A DNA stretch of 64,000 nt from Chlorocebus sabaeus. Its lineage: Eukaryota > Chordata > Mammalia > Primates > Cercopithecidae. Under the pieces are notes generated by a model. It saw nothing but the letters and a program-made list of their open reading frames with translations. It made no database searches and was not told the DNA's origin. The translations under genes and the position numbers were made by a program. This document shows, one piece after another, positions 40,201-52,200 of this stretch. Positions within the stretch are counted from its first letter, which is position 1, and each line of letters opens with the position of its first letter. Location: contig NC_132912.1 in the NCBI RefSeq assembly GCF_047675955.1, forward strand, positions 22,914,500-22,978,499, written 5' to 3'.

Positions 40201-43200
40201 TTCAACCATTATGGAAAACAGTATGGCGATTCCTCAAGGATCTAGAACTAGATGTACCATATGACCCAGCCATCCCATTACTGGGTATATACCCAAAGGA
40301 TTATAAATCATGCTGCTATAAAGACACATGCACACGTATGTTTATTGCAGCACTATTCACAATAGCAAAGACTTGGAATCAACCCAAATGTCCATCAGTG
40401 ACAGACTGGATTAAGAAAATGTGGCACATATACACCATGGAATACTATGCAGCCATAAAAAAGGATGAGTTTGTGTCCTTTGTAGGGACCTGGATGCGGC
40501 TGGAAACCATCATTCTTAGCAAACTATCACAAGAACAGAAAACCAAGCACCGCATGTTCTCACTCATAGGTGGGAACTGAACAATGAGATCACTTGGACT
40601 CGGGAAGGGGAACATCACACACAGGGGCCTATCATGGGGAGGGGGGAGGGGGGAGGGATTGCATTGGGAGTTATACCTGATGTAAATGACGAATTGATGT
40701 GTGCTGACGAGTTGATGGGTGCAGCACACCAACATGGCACAAGTATACATATGTAACAAACCTGCACGCTATGTACATGTACCCTAGAACTTAAAGTATA
40801 ATAAAAAAAAAAAAAAGAAAAAAGAAAACATGGAAAAATGGGGCATATAAAAAACAAATAACGAGATGGTGGATTTAAACCTAACCATATCAAAAATCAA
40901 ATTAAATATAAATGTCCTAAATACCTTAACAGGGAGAAATTGGTATACTGGATAAAAAGCAAGAGTACACCACATGTCACCTTCAAAAATTGCACTTTAT
41001 AGTTTTAGGTCTAACATTTAAGTCGTTAACCCATCTTGAATTAATTTTTGTATGAGATGTAAGGAAGGGATCCAGTTTCAGCTTTCTACATATGGCTAGC
41101 CAGTTTTCTCAGCACCATTTATTAAATAGGGAATCCTTTCCCCATTGCTTGTTTTTGTCAGGTTTGTCAAAGATCTGATGGCTGTAGATGTGTGGTATTA
41201 TTCGTGGGGGCTGTATTCTGTTCCATTGGTCTATATCTCTGTTTTGGTGCCAGTACCATGCTGTTTTGGTTACTGTAGCCTTGTAGTATAGTTTGAAGTC
41301 AGGTAGCGTGATGCCTCCAGCTTTGTTCTTTTGGCTTAGGATTGTCTTGGCAATGCAGGCTCTTTTTTGGTTCCATATGAACTTTAAAGTAGTTTTTTCC
41401 AGTTCTGTGAAGAAAGTCATTGGTAGCTTGATAGGGATGGAATTGAATCTATAAATTACCTTAGGCAGTATGACCATTTTCACAATATTAATTCTTCTTA
41501 TCCATGAGTATGGAATGTTCTTCCATTTGTTTGTGTCCTCTTTTATTTCGTTGAGCAGTGGTTTGTAGTTCTCCTTCAAGGGGTTCTCCTTCACATCCCT
41601 TGTAAGTTGGATTCCTAGGTATTTTATTCTCTTTGAAGCAATTGTGAATGGGAGTTCACTCATGATTTGGCTCTCTGTCTGTTATTGGTGTATAGGAATG
41701 CTTGTGATTTTTGTACATTGATTTTGTATCCTGAGACTGCTGAAGTTGCTTATCAGCTTAAGGAGATTTTGGGCTGAGACGATGGGGTTTTCTAAACATA
41801 CAATCATGTCATCTGCAAACAGGGACAATTTGACTTCCTCTTTTCTTAAATGAATACCCTTTATTTCTTTCTCTTGTCTGATTACCCTGAACAGAACTTC
41901 CAATACTATGTTGAATAGGAGTGGTGAAAGAGGGCATTCCTGTCTTGTGCCAGTTTTCAAAGGGAATACTTCAAGTTTTTGTCCATTCAATATGATATTG
42001 GCTGTGGGTTTGTCATAAATATCTCTTATTATTTTGAGATATGTCCCATCAATACCTAGTTTATTGAGAGTTTTTAGCATGAAGGGCTGTTAAATTTTGT
42101 CAAAGGCCTTTTCTGCATCTATTGAGATAATCATGTGGTTTTTGTCTTTGGTTCTGTTTACATGCTGGATTACGTTTATTGATTTGTTTATGTTGAACCA
42201 GATTTGCATCCCAGGGATGAAGCCAACTTGATTATGGTGGATAAGCTTTTTGATGTGCTGCTGGATTTGGTTTGCCAGTATTTTATTGAGAATTTTTGCA
42301 TCGATGTTCATCAGGGATATTGGTCTAAAATTCTCTTTTTTTGTTGTGTCTCTGCCAGGCTTTGGTATCAGGATGATGTAGGCCTCATAAAATGAGTTAG
42401 GGAGAATTCCCTCTTTTTCTATCGATTGGAATGGTTTCAGAAGGAATGGTACCAGTTCCTCTTTGTACCTCTGGTGGAATTCAGCTGTGAATCCGTCTGG
42501 TCCTGGACTTTTTTTGTTTGGTAGGCTATTAATTATTGCATCAATTTCAGAACCTATTATTGGTCTATTCAGGGATTCAACTTCTTCCTGGTTTAGTCTT
42601 GGGAGGGTGTATGTGTCCAGGATTTTATCCATTTCTTCTAGATTTTCTAGTTTATTTACATAGAGGTGTTTATAGTATTCTCTGATGATAGTGTGTATTT
42701 CTGTGGGATGGGTGGTAATATCTCCTTTATCATTTTTATTGCATCTATTTGATTCTTCTCTCTTTTTTTTTTAAATTTATTTATTATTATTAAACTTCAA
42801 GTTGTAGGGTACATGTGCACAACGTGCAGGTTTGCCACATATGTATACTTGTGCCATGTTGGTGTGCTGCACCCATCAACTCGTCATTTACATCAGGTAT
42901 AACTCCCAATGCAATCCCTCCCCCAGATTCTTCTCTCTTTTCTTCTTTATTATTCTTGCTAGCAGTTCATCAATTTTTTGATCTTTTCAAAACAGCAGCT
43001 CCTGGATTCATTGATTTTTTGAAGGGTTTTTTGTGTCTCTATCTCCTTCAGTTCTGCTCTGATCTTAAGTTATTTCTTGACTTCTGCTAGCTTTTGAATG
43101 TGTTTGCTCTTGCTTCTCTAGTTCTTTTAATTGTGATGTTAGGGTGTCGATTTTAGATCTTTCCTGCTTTCCCATGTGGGCATTTAGTGCTATAAATTTC

Positions 43201-46200
43201 CCCTACACACTGCTTTAAATGTGTCCCAGAGATTCTGGTATGTTGTGTCTTTGTTCTCATTGATTTCAAAGAACATCTTTATTTCTGCCTTCATTTCATT
43301 ATGTATCCAGTAGTAATTCAGGGGCAGATTGTTCAGTTTCCATGTAGTTGAGCGGTTTTTAGTGAGTTTCTCAATCCTGAGTTCTAGTTTGATTGCACTG
43401 TGGTCTGAGAGACAGTTTGTTTAATTTCTGTTCTTGTACATTTGCTGAGGAGTGCTTTACTTCCAACTATGTGGTCAATTTTGGAATAAGTTTGATGTGG
43501 CGCTAAGAAGAATATATATTCTGTTGATTTGGGGTGGAGAGTTCTGTGGATGTCTCTTAGGTCTGCTTGGTCCAGAGCTGAGTTCAATTCCTGGATATCC
43601 TTGTTAACTTTCTTTCTCATTGATCTGTCTAATGTTGACAGTGGAGTATTAAAGTCTCCTATTATTATTGTGTGGGAGTCTAAGTCTCTTTGTAAGTCTC
43701 TAAGGACTTGCTTTATGAATCTGGGTCCTCCTGTATTGGGTGCATATATATTTAGGATAGTTAGCTCTTCTTGTTGAATTGATCCCTTTACCATTATGTA
43801 ATGGCCTTCTTTGTGTCTTTTGATCTTTGTTGGTTTAAAGTCTGTTTTATCAGAGACTAGGATTGCAACCCCCCTCTTTTTTTTGTTTTCCATTTGCTTG
43901 GTAGATCTTCCTCCATCCCTTTATTTTGAGCCTATGTGTTTCTCTGCACATGAGATGGGTCTCCTGAATACAGCACACTGATGGGTCTTGACTCTTTATC
44001 CAATTTGCCAGTCTGTGTCTTTTAATTGGAGCATTTAGTCCATTTACATTTAAGGTTAATATTGTTTTGTGTGAACTTGATCCTGTCATTATGATGTTAG
44101 CTGGTTATTTAGCTCATTAGTTGATGCAGTCTCTTCCTAGCATTGATGGTCTTTACAATTTGGCATGTTTTTGCAGTGGCTGGTACCGGTTGTTCCTTTC
44201 CATGTTTAGTGCTTCCTTCAGGAGCTGTTGTAAGGCAGGCCTGGTGGTGACAAAATCTCTCAGCATTTGCTTGTCTGTAGAGGATTTTATTTCTCCTTCA
44301 CTTATGAAGCTTAGTTTGACTGGATAGAAAATTCTGGGTTGAAAATTCTTTAAGAATGTTGAATATTAGCCCCCACTGTCTTCTGGCTTGTAGAGTTTCT
44401 CTCAAGAGGTTTGCTGTTAGTCTGATGGGTTTCCCTTTGTGAGTAACCCCACCTTTTTCTCTGGCTGCCTTTAATATTTTTTCCTTCATTTCAACCTTGG
44501 TGAATCTGACAATTATGTGTCTTGGAATTGCTCTTCTTGAGGAGTATCATTGTGGCATTCTCTGCATTTCCTGAATTTGAATGTTGGTCTGCCTCACTAG
44601 GTTAGGGAAGTTCTCCTGGATAATATCCTGAAGAGTGTTTTCCAAGTTGGTTCCATTCTCCCTGTCCCTTTCAGGTGTGCCAATCAGATGTAGATTTGGT
44701 CTATTCACATTGTCCCATATTTCTTGGAGACTTTGTTTGTTTTTTCACTCTTTTTTCTCTAAACTTCTTTTCTTGCTTCATTTCATTCATTTGACCTTCA
44801 ATGACTGATAACCTTTCTTCCAGTTGATGAAATCGGCTACTGAAGCTTGTACATGCATCATGTAGTTCTTGTGCCGTGCTTGTCAGCTCTGTCGGGTGAT
44901 TTAAGGGCTTCTCTACACTGTTTATTCTAGGTAGTCATTTGTCTACTCTTTTTTCAAGGTTTTTAGCTTCTTTGTGACGGGTTCGAACAGCCTCCTTTAG
45001 CTCGGAGAAGTTTGTTATTACTGATCACCTGAAGCCTTCTTCTCTCAACTCGTCAAAGTCATTCTCTGTCCCGCTTTGTTCTGTTGCTGGTGAGGAGCTG
45101 CATTCCTCTGGAGGAGAAGAGGCACTCTGATTTTTAGAATTTTCAGCTTTTCTGCTCTGGTTTCTCCCTATCTTTGTGGTTTTATCTACCTTTGGACTTA
45201 GATGATGGTGACATACAGATGGGGTTTTGGTGTGGATATCCTTTCTATTTGTTAGTTTTCCTTCTGACAGTCAGGACCCTCAGCTGCAGGTCTGTTGGAG
45301 TTTGCTGGAGGTCCACTCCAGACCATGTTTGCCTGGGTATCACCAGCGGAGGTTGCAGAACAGCAAATACTGCAGAATAGCAAATGTTGCTGTCTGATCC
45401 TTCTCCTGAAAGCTTCATCTCAGAGGGGCACCTGGCTGTATGAGGTGTCAGTCGGCCCCTGCTGGCAGGTGTCTCTCAGTTAGGCTACTTGGCAGTAAGG
45501 GACCCACTTGAGGAGGCAGTCGGTCCATTCTCAGATCTCAAACTCTGTGCTGGGAGAACCACTACTCTCTTCAAAGCTGTCAGACAGGGACATTTAAGTC
45601 TGTAGAAGTTTCTACTGCCTTTTGTTCAGCTATGCCCTGCCTCCAGAGGTGGAGTCTACAGAGGCAGGCAGGCCTCCTTGAGTCGTGGTGGGCTCCACGT
45701 AGTTGGAGCTTCCGGTCTGCTCTGTTTACTGACTCAAGCCTCAGCAACAGCTCCTTCCCCAGTCATGGTGTCACCTTGCACTTCGATCTCAGACTGCTGT
45801 GCTAGCAGTGAGTGAGGCTCTGTGGGTGTGGGACCCTATGAGCCAGGCACGGGATATAATCTCCTGGTGTGCCATTTGCTACCACTGTTGGAAAAGTGCA
45901 GTATTAGGGTGGGAGTGTCCCGATTTTCAAGGTACCATCTGTCACAGCTTCTCTTTACTAGGAAAGGGAATTCCTTGACCCTTTGTGCTTCCTGGGTTGA
46001 AAAATCTTAAACAGTTATGTACCAAATATGAGATCTTCAAAATACATGGAGCTAAAAATGCAAGGAGAAATAGATATCCACAATTAGAGCTGGAGATTTA
46101 AATACTCCTCTCAATAAATGAAAGAACAAGTAGACAGAAAATATATAAGTATATAAAGGATTTGACAATATCAATGGATTTAACCTAATTAATATTTATA

Positions 46201-49200
46201 GAACACTTTAAGAGCAGTAGAGTACACATTTTTTTTCAAGTGCATACAGAACATTTATCCAAATAGATCATATTCTGGGCCATAAAATAAGCCTCAATAA
46301 ATTTTAAGTGATTCCAATAACACAAAATATATTTTCATACCACAGTGGACTTAGAACTCAATAATGTAGAAAACTCTGGATAATTGTTAAGTAGTTAGAA
46401 AATAAATAACATACTTTTAAATGACTCACAAATCAAAGAAGAAATCAAAACAAAAATCAGAATTGAAAATTAAAATACAGTAAAGGATGCCACTAAAAGT
46501 ATTTAGAGAGAAGTTGATTGCACTAAATGCCTATACTGGAAAACAAGGAAAGTCTCAAACCAATAACCTCAACTTCTATCTTAAGAAAGTAGAAAAAGAA
46601 GACCAAGGCTGGGTGCAGTGGCTCTTGCCCGTAATCCTGGAACTTTGAGAGGCTGAGGTGAGCAGATCATGGGGTCAGGACATTGAGACCATACTGACCA
46701 ACATGGTGAAACCCCATCTCTACTGAAATACAGAAAATTAGCCAGGCGTGGTGGCACACGTCTGTAGTCCCAGCTACTTGGGAGGCTGAGGCAGGGGAAT
46801 CTCTTGAACCTGGGAGGCAGAGGTTGCAGTGAGCCAAGATCATGCCACTGCACTCCAGCCTGGCAATAGAGTGAGACTCCGTCTCAAAACAAAAACAAAA
46901 AACAAACCAAAAGTTAGTAATAAGGATGTAATAGATATCTCAGTATAAATCAGTGAAATAGATAACAAAAAAAATTGATGAGCCATAAAAATGAAAAGCT
47001 GCTTTTTGAGATCAGTAAGAAAGATAAACCTCTAAATGGACTGATAGACAAAATAAGAGAGAAGACAAATTATCCATATCAGGAGTGGGAGAAGGGACAT
47101 CACTAGAGATCCTACAGATATGAACAGGATAAAAGGAATATTATCAATAAATTAATACCAATAAATGCCACAACTTAGATTAAGTGGACAAGTTTATTTC
47201 AAGATATAAATTTCCAAGCTCACTAAGAAAAAGATAGTTTGAATAGCTCTATATTACAAAAACTGAAATTTATAGTTAAAAACTTTCTCACAAACAAAAC
47301 TCCAGGTCCAGATGATTTTACTGGTGAATTCTACCAAACATTTAAGGAAGAAATAATACCAATTACACACAAATACTTTCAGAAAATTGAAAAGGATGGC
47401 GTACTTCCCAATTCATTCTGTGAAGCCACCACTACTGTATAAAGGCCCAAACAGAAAAAGGCAAGAAAGAAATCTGCAAGTCAATACGCCTTAGTAACAT
47501 AGATGTAAAAATTCTAAACAAAATGTTAGCAAATTAAATTCAGCAATGTATAAAGAAAGCTAACACATCATGACTAAATGACTCTTATTCCCAGATTGCA
47601 AGATTGGTTTAATAACTGAAAATCACTCAAGGTATTTTACCATGTGTGGTAGGTAGAAAAATAACCCCAAAATATCTACATCAGAATCCCTGGAAGCTAT
47701 GAAAATAGTGTGTTACCTGACAAGGGAGAAATAAGAATGCTGATAGAATTAAGGTTGCTAATCAACTCTCTTTGAGATGAGGAGATTACCTTGGATTATC
47801 TAGGTTGGGCCAACACAATCACAAAGGCCCTTATTGGTGAAAGAAGAAGGCAAGAGAGACAGAATTGGAGACAATATGATGGTGGAAACAGAGGTCAGAA
47901 GGGTGTGATTTCTGGCTTTGAAGATGAAAGGGACTCAGTAACCAAGGCATGCTACCTGGAAAAGAAAAGGAAATGGATTCTGCCATAGAGCTTAGCTCCC
48001 AAGGAGCATAGATAAGCCCTGTCAACATTTTGAATTTCACCTACTGAGATATATATCAGGCTTCTGACTTTCAAACCATAAGATAATAAATTTGTGTTGT
48101 TGTTAAACCACTAGTTTCGTTATTACAGCAGCAATAAGAAAAAAAAATTTTTTTAAGAAAAAAGAAAAACCATATCATCATCTTAATACATGCAAAACAA
48201 CCTTTTTGGCAAAATCCAACATCCACTCCTGATAAAATGTCTGTAAAGTAGGAATAGATATAAACTTTCTGCCTAATAAAAGATATCTACAAAAAAACCC
48301 TATGCCTTACATCACACTTAATGGTAAAAAACTGAATGCTTTTCCCCTAAGATCAGGAGCAAGAGAAGGATGTCTTTATTCAACATTGTATGGGAGGTTC
48401 TTGCCAATGCAATCAGGCAAGAAAAAGAAATAGAAGGCATCCAGAAAATTTGTAGTTAAAAACTTTCTCACAAATTAGAAAAAGAGGTAGAACTATCTCT
48501 ATTTGATTTATAGAAGATGATATCATCTGGCTCTGTTCACGTACCTTAATTATTTTGAGATTAATTCATATTGTAGCATTTCTTTTTATTGCTATTCCAT
48601 TATATGGATTTACCACAGTTTGCCTGGGTCATATGGTAGGTGTACATCAACATTTTAAGAAACTGCCAAACCATTTTCCAAAGTGATTTGTACATTTTAT
48701 ATTCTCACCAGCAATATATGAGGGTTCTAATTTCGCTCTACACTAGCTGGCACTTGTTGCTGTTCATCTTTTTGATTATAGTAATCTTTGTGGCTGTGAA
48801 GTGGTATCTCATTGTGGTTTTAATTTGCATTTCCCTAATGACTAATGATGCAGAGAAAATGTACTTTATCATCATTGTATATCCTCTTTGGTGATGTATC
48901 TGCTCAAATCATTTGTTCATATATATTTTAAAATTTGCTTGTTTTCTTATTCAGTTTTAGAAATTATATATTCTGGATACACATTCTTTATTTCTGTATC
49001 AGACATATATTTGCAGAATTTTTCTCACAACTTATAGAATATATTGTTTTTAAAAATTCTAGACTTTTTCCGTAAGCAGTTTTAGGTTTATAGAAAAATG
49101 AGGCCAGACACAGTGGCTTGTAGAGCCTGTAATCTCAGCACTTCGGGAGGCTGAGGCAGGAGGATCACTTGAGCCCAGGAGTTTGAGACCAGCCTGAGAA

Positions 49201-52200
49201 ACATAGTGAGACCCCATCTCTACAAAGATGCAAGCACATCCATGCAAAAAGAAAGTTGAAAAAAAAATTAGCTAGGCATGGTGGTGTTTGCCTGTAGCCC
49301 CAGCTACTCAGGAGACTGAGGTGAGAGAATAACTTGAGCCCAGGAGGTTGAGACTGCAGAGAGCCATGATCATGCCATTGCACTCCAGCCTGTGTGACAG
49401 AGCAAGACCCTGTCTCAAGAAAAAAAGAAAAGAGAAATGAGAAGTAGAGTTCCCATAAACACCCCTCCTCAATTTCAGTTTTCTCGATTATTACAGTTAT
49501 CTTTTGCATTGTATTAGTCAGGATTCTCTAGAGAAAGAGAACCAATAGGACATATGTAGAAATATATGAAAAGATTTGTAATGGGAATTGGCTCACATGA
49601 TTGTGGAGGCTGAGAAGTCCCATGACAATACCATGTGCAAGCTGGAGAATAAGGAGAGCCAGGGGTGTAATTCAGTCTGTGTTCTAAGGCCAGAGAACCA
49701 AAGCTGCTGTAAAGTCCTGGAGTCCTGAGGCCTGAGAACAGGAGCTCCAATGTTCCAGGGCAAGAGAAGATGGAAGTCCCAGCTCAAAAAGAGAGAGGAT
49801 TTTTCCTTTTTACACTCTCTGTTACTCAAGCCCTCAACAGATTGGATATTGCCCACTCACACTGGTGAGCGCACGTCTTTACTCAGTTTAGAGATTCAAA
49901 TGCTAATCTCTTCCAGGAACACGCTTACAGACACACCCAGAAACGTTTTAGTAGCTATTTGTGCATCCCTTAGCTCAGTCGCTTTGGCACATAAAATTAA
50001 TGTGATGTGATGATATCTATAAACAATTCTATCAAATCTACAGAAAACGGCTAGAACTAATTAATTATGCAAGGAAGTATTTGTTGAGTTTCTGTTACAT
50101 GACCGGCACCGTGCTAGGCATCAAGGTTATGAGAGAATAGGGCAGAAAGGGCATCTGTCCTTATGGGGAGTTATTGTGGAGTAGGTAAGCAAAACACAGA
50201 GGTTGTTAAGTGATATGACAAAAATACAACAGGATAAAAAGGGATAAGAAAGACTTGGATGTGGTGACAGTAGATAGGGTGATTGTGGGGGACTGCTCCA
50301 AGGAGGTGCAGTGTGAGCTCAGAACTGAAGACAAGATGAAGCCAGCTTTGTAAACAGGGGAAGGAAGAGGAGGAAATGTCCGGGATGCCTGTCCTTTAAG
50401 TTTATTCTGAGGGAAATACGAGTGTAAGCCAAGAATAATGTGAAAGGCAAATGGCAAATAAGAAATTGGAATGGCACAAGGCAGAATGCTGATGAGATCG
50501 ATAATATCCATGTATGATTTTGTTTTACGTGTGATGTCAGGTGAGGAAAATAAAGTAACCCTCCTTGAACTTGGAGCTGTGGAACCTTTAACTAAGCTAC
50601 TCACCCATGAAGATAAAATTGTAAGAAGAAATGCTACTATGATATTTGGAATCCTGACTTCTAATAGTAAGTATCAACTTTAAAAAATAATCAAATAATC
50701 CCATGTAATGCATTATCACTTTTAAATTTAACATTAAGGAATTTGTTTCAATTTTATTTAAACTGACTTTAATGTTCACAAAAACATTTTATCAGTATAA
50801 TGCAGCAAATGTGTGATTTCATATTTTAAGGGATAATTTTAAAATAGGAAAATATGTGCAAGCACATCCATGCAAAAACTCCTCTCAGAGTTGGTGAGGT
50901 AGTCCTACAAGCTGAGATAGCAATCATTTTCTCTTAAAGTTTTTTTCTTTAGTGTAATGTAATTTGCCTGCCTACATGTATGTTACATTTCATATATATT
51001 TCTTAGTGAACAAAGCCTAAAGAGTTTTGATAAACTGATTTTTTTTGAAACTGCAAACTATATTTTACAAAAGATAAATTTAAATGCGCATTTACCAAGG
51101 TAGGCAGATCACTTGAGGTCAGGAGTTCGAGATCAGCCTGACCAACATGGTGAAACCCTGTCTCTACTAAAAATACAAAAATTAGCCAGGCATAATGGCA
51201 GGTGCCTGTAATCCCAGCTACTCGGGAGGCTGAGGCAGGAGAATCACTTGAACTCAGGAGGTGGAGGTTGCAGTGAGTTGAGATCGCGCCACTGTACTCC
51301 AGCCTGGGCGACAGAGTGAGACTGTCTCAAAAGAATAAATTTTAAAAAGAGCATTTACTTCTTAGACCTATTACTTGCTTGGAATCATATATGTCATATT
51401 ATTATTCTCTTAATATATAATATATACTATGTAATATTAATCATGTGTACATGATTAATATTAATATGTGATTAATATCAAGAATACAATTAATATCAAT
51501 TATATTATGTATCATTAGTATAATATATTAATATGTAATTATACATTGTATATCAAATAACATATTCGTATCATACGATATGACGGTATAATAATATTAA
51601 AAGACACTATTAGGTCCATTAGAATATCAGTTTGACCACCATGCCAATAAAGGCAGTCTCTGACTTATGAACAGGATATGTTTTCCTTGTCATTTTCTAA
51701 TGGTAGTTTTTGAGTCAGCCACCAAAAACCCTGCAACTCATAATAAATTTTAAATGACACTCTTAGTGGAGACTGAATTCTAACATTAAACGTAGGTAGC
51801 TATGAATAAACACATGCCTATCATGGTACATGGCTAAAATCATTATACTTTCCCATCTTATGATAATCTCAGCAAAACACAAGCACGAATTCTTTCCTAG
51901 TTTTCCTGCCTACCCGCTGCTCGCCATTTTCCCTGGACCCCGTGTGATGACAGTGAGGCCTCCTTATTCCATGTCCAGCAGGGATTTGTGGTGTGAGTGT
52001 GTTCAGGGACAGTTATGAATGGAAGTTGGGGAGAGACGTGGAAGGGCGGTTTTATGTGGCGTCTGTGCCATTACAGCCTCAGCTACAGAGACTGCTTTTG
52101 CAGGCAGCTGCGGTGCTGGAAGCAGATGGGACCCTCTGCCAGGAGTCAGTGGAAGGCAGTGACTTTGGGAGCTCTGATGGTAGTTGTGCTCTAAGGCAGC

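Larger units (their letters stand above)
34637..40815 (+). mobile_element. Full-length L1PA-type LINE-1, sense
   Basis: The element starts with GGGGGCGGAGCAAGATGGCC, has a 5' UTR of about 1 kb, ORF1, a 63-base intergenic stretch, ORF2, a 3' UTR with a G-rich tract (40637-40657), AATAAA at 40800 and poly(A). Exact 16-bp target duplications AGAAAAAAGAAAACAT lie at 34621-34636 and 40816-40831. Length is about 6.18 kb. The lesions are few, so it is fairly young, but both ORFs are broken. It lies in ARMC3 intron 3 in the same orientation as the gene. Confidence 0.97.
40997..45997 (-). mobile_element. L1PA-type fragment lacking both ends, antisense
   Basis: On the - strand the L1 runs from about 0.2 kb into the 5' UTR (45997) through ORF1 (about 45177-44140) and ORF2 (from 44089), and stops within ORF2 near 40997. 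The last 250 or so ORF2 codons, the 3' UTR and poly(A) are absent. No target duplication is visible. The ORF1 ATG has become ATA and several frameshifts and stops occur. A 159-bp L1 piece is inserted at 42767-42925. Confidence 0.93.
32646..48530 (+). mobile_element. Host L1M element, sense, broken by four later insertions
   Basis: One old L1 can be followed in order: 5' UTR/ORF1 at 32646-34636 (GCTTCTGGCCAAGATGGACC; ORF1-like QKVCQNPSAK frame near 33800), ORF2 start at 40832-40990, ORF2 at 45998-46603, 46897-47640 and 48150-48530. The gaps are the L1PA at 34637, the antisense L1 at 40997, an AluS and an MLT1-like LTR. The reading frames are destroyed. Confidence 0.75.

Noticed and set aside
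40637..40657. G-rich tract considered as an independent G-quadruplex regulatory element
   Set aside because: It is the standard polypurine tract of the primate L1 3' UTR.
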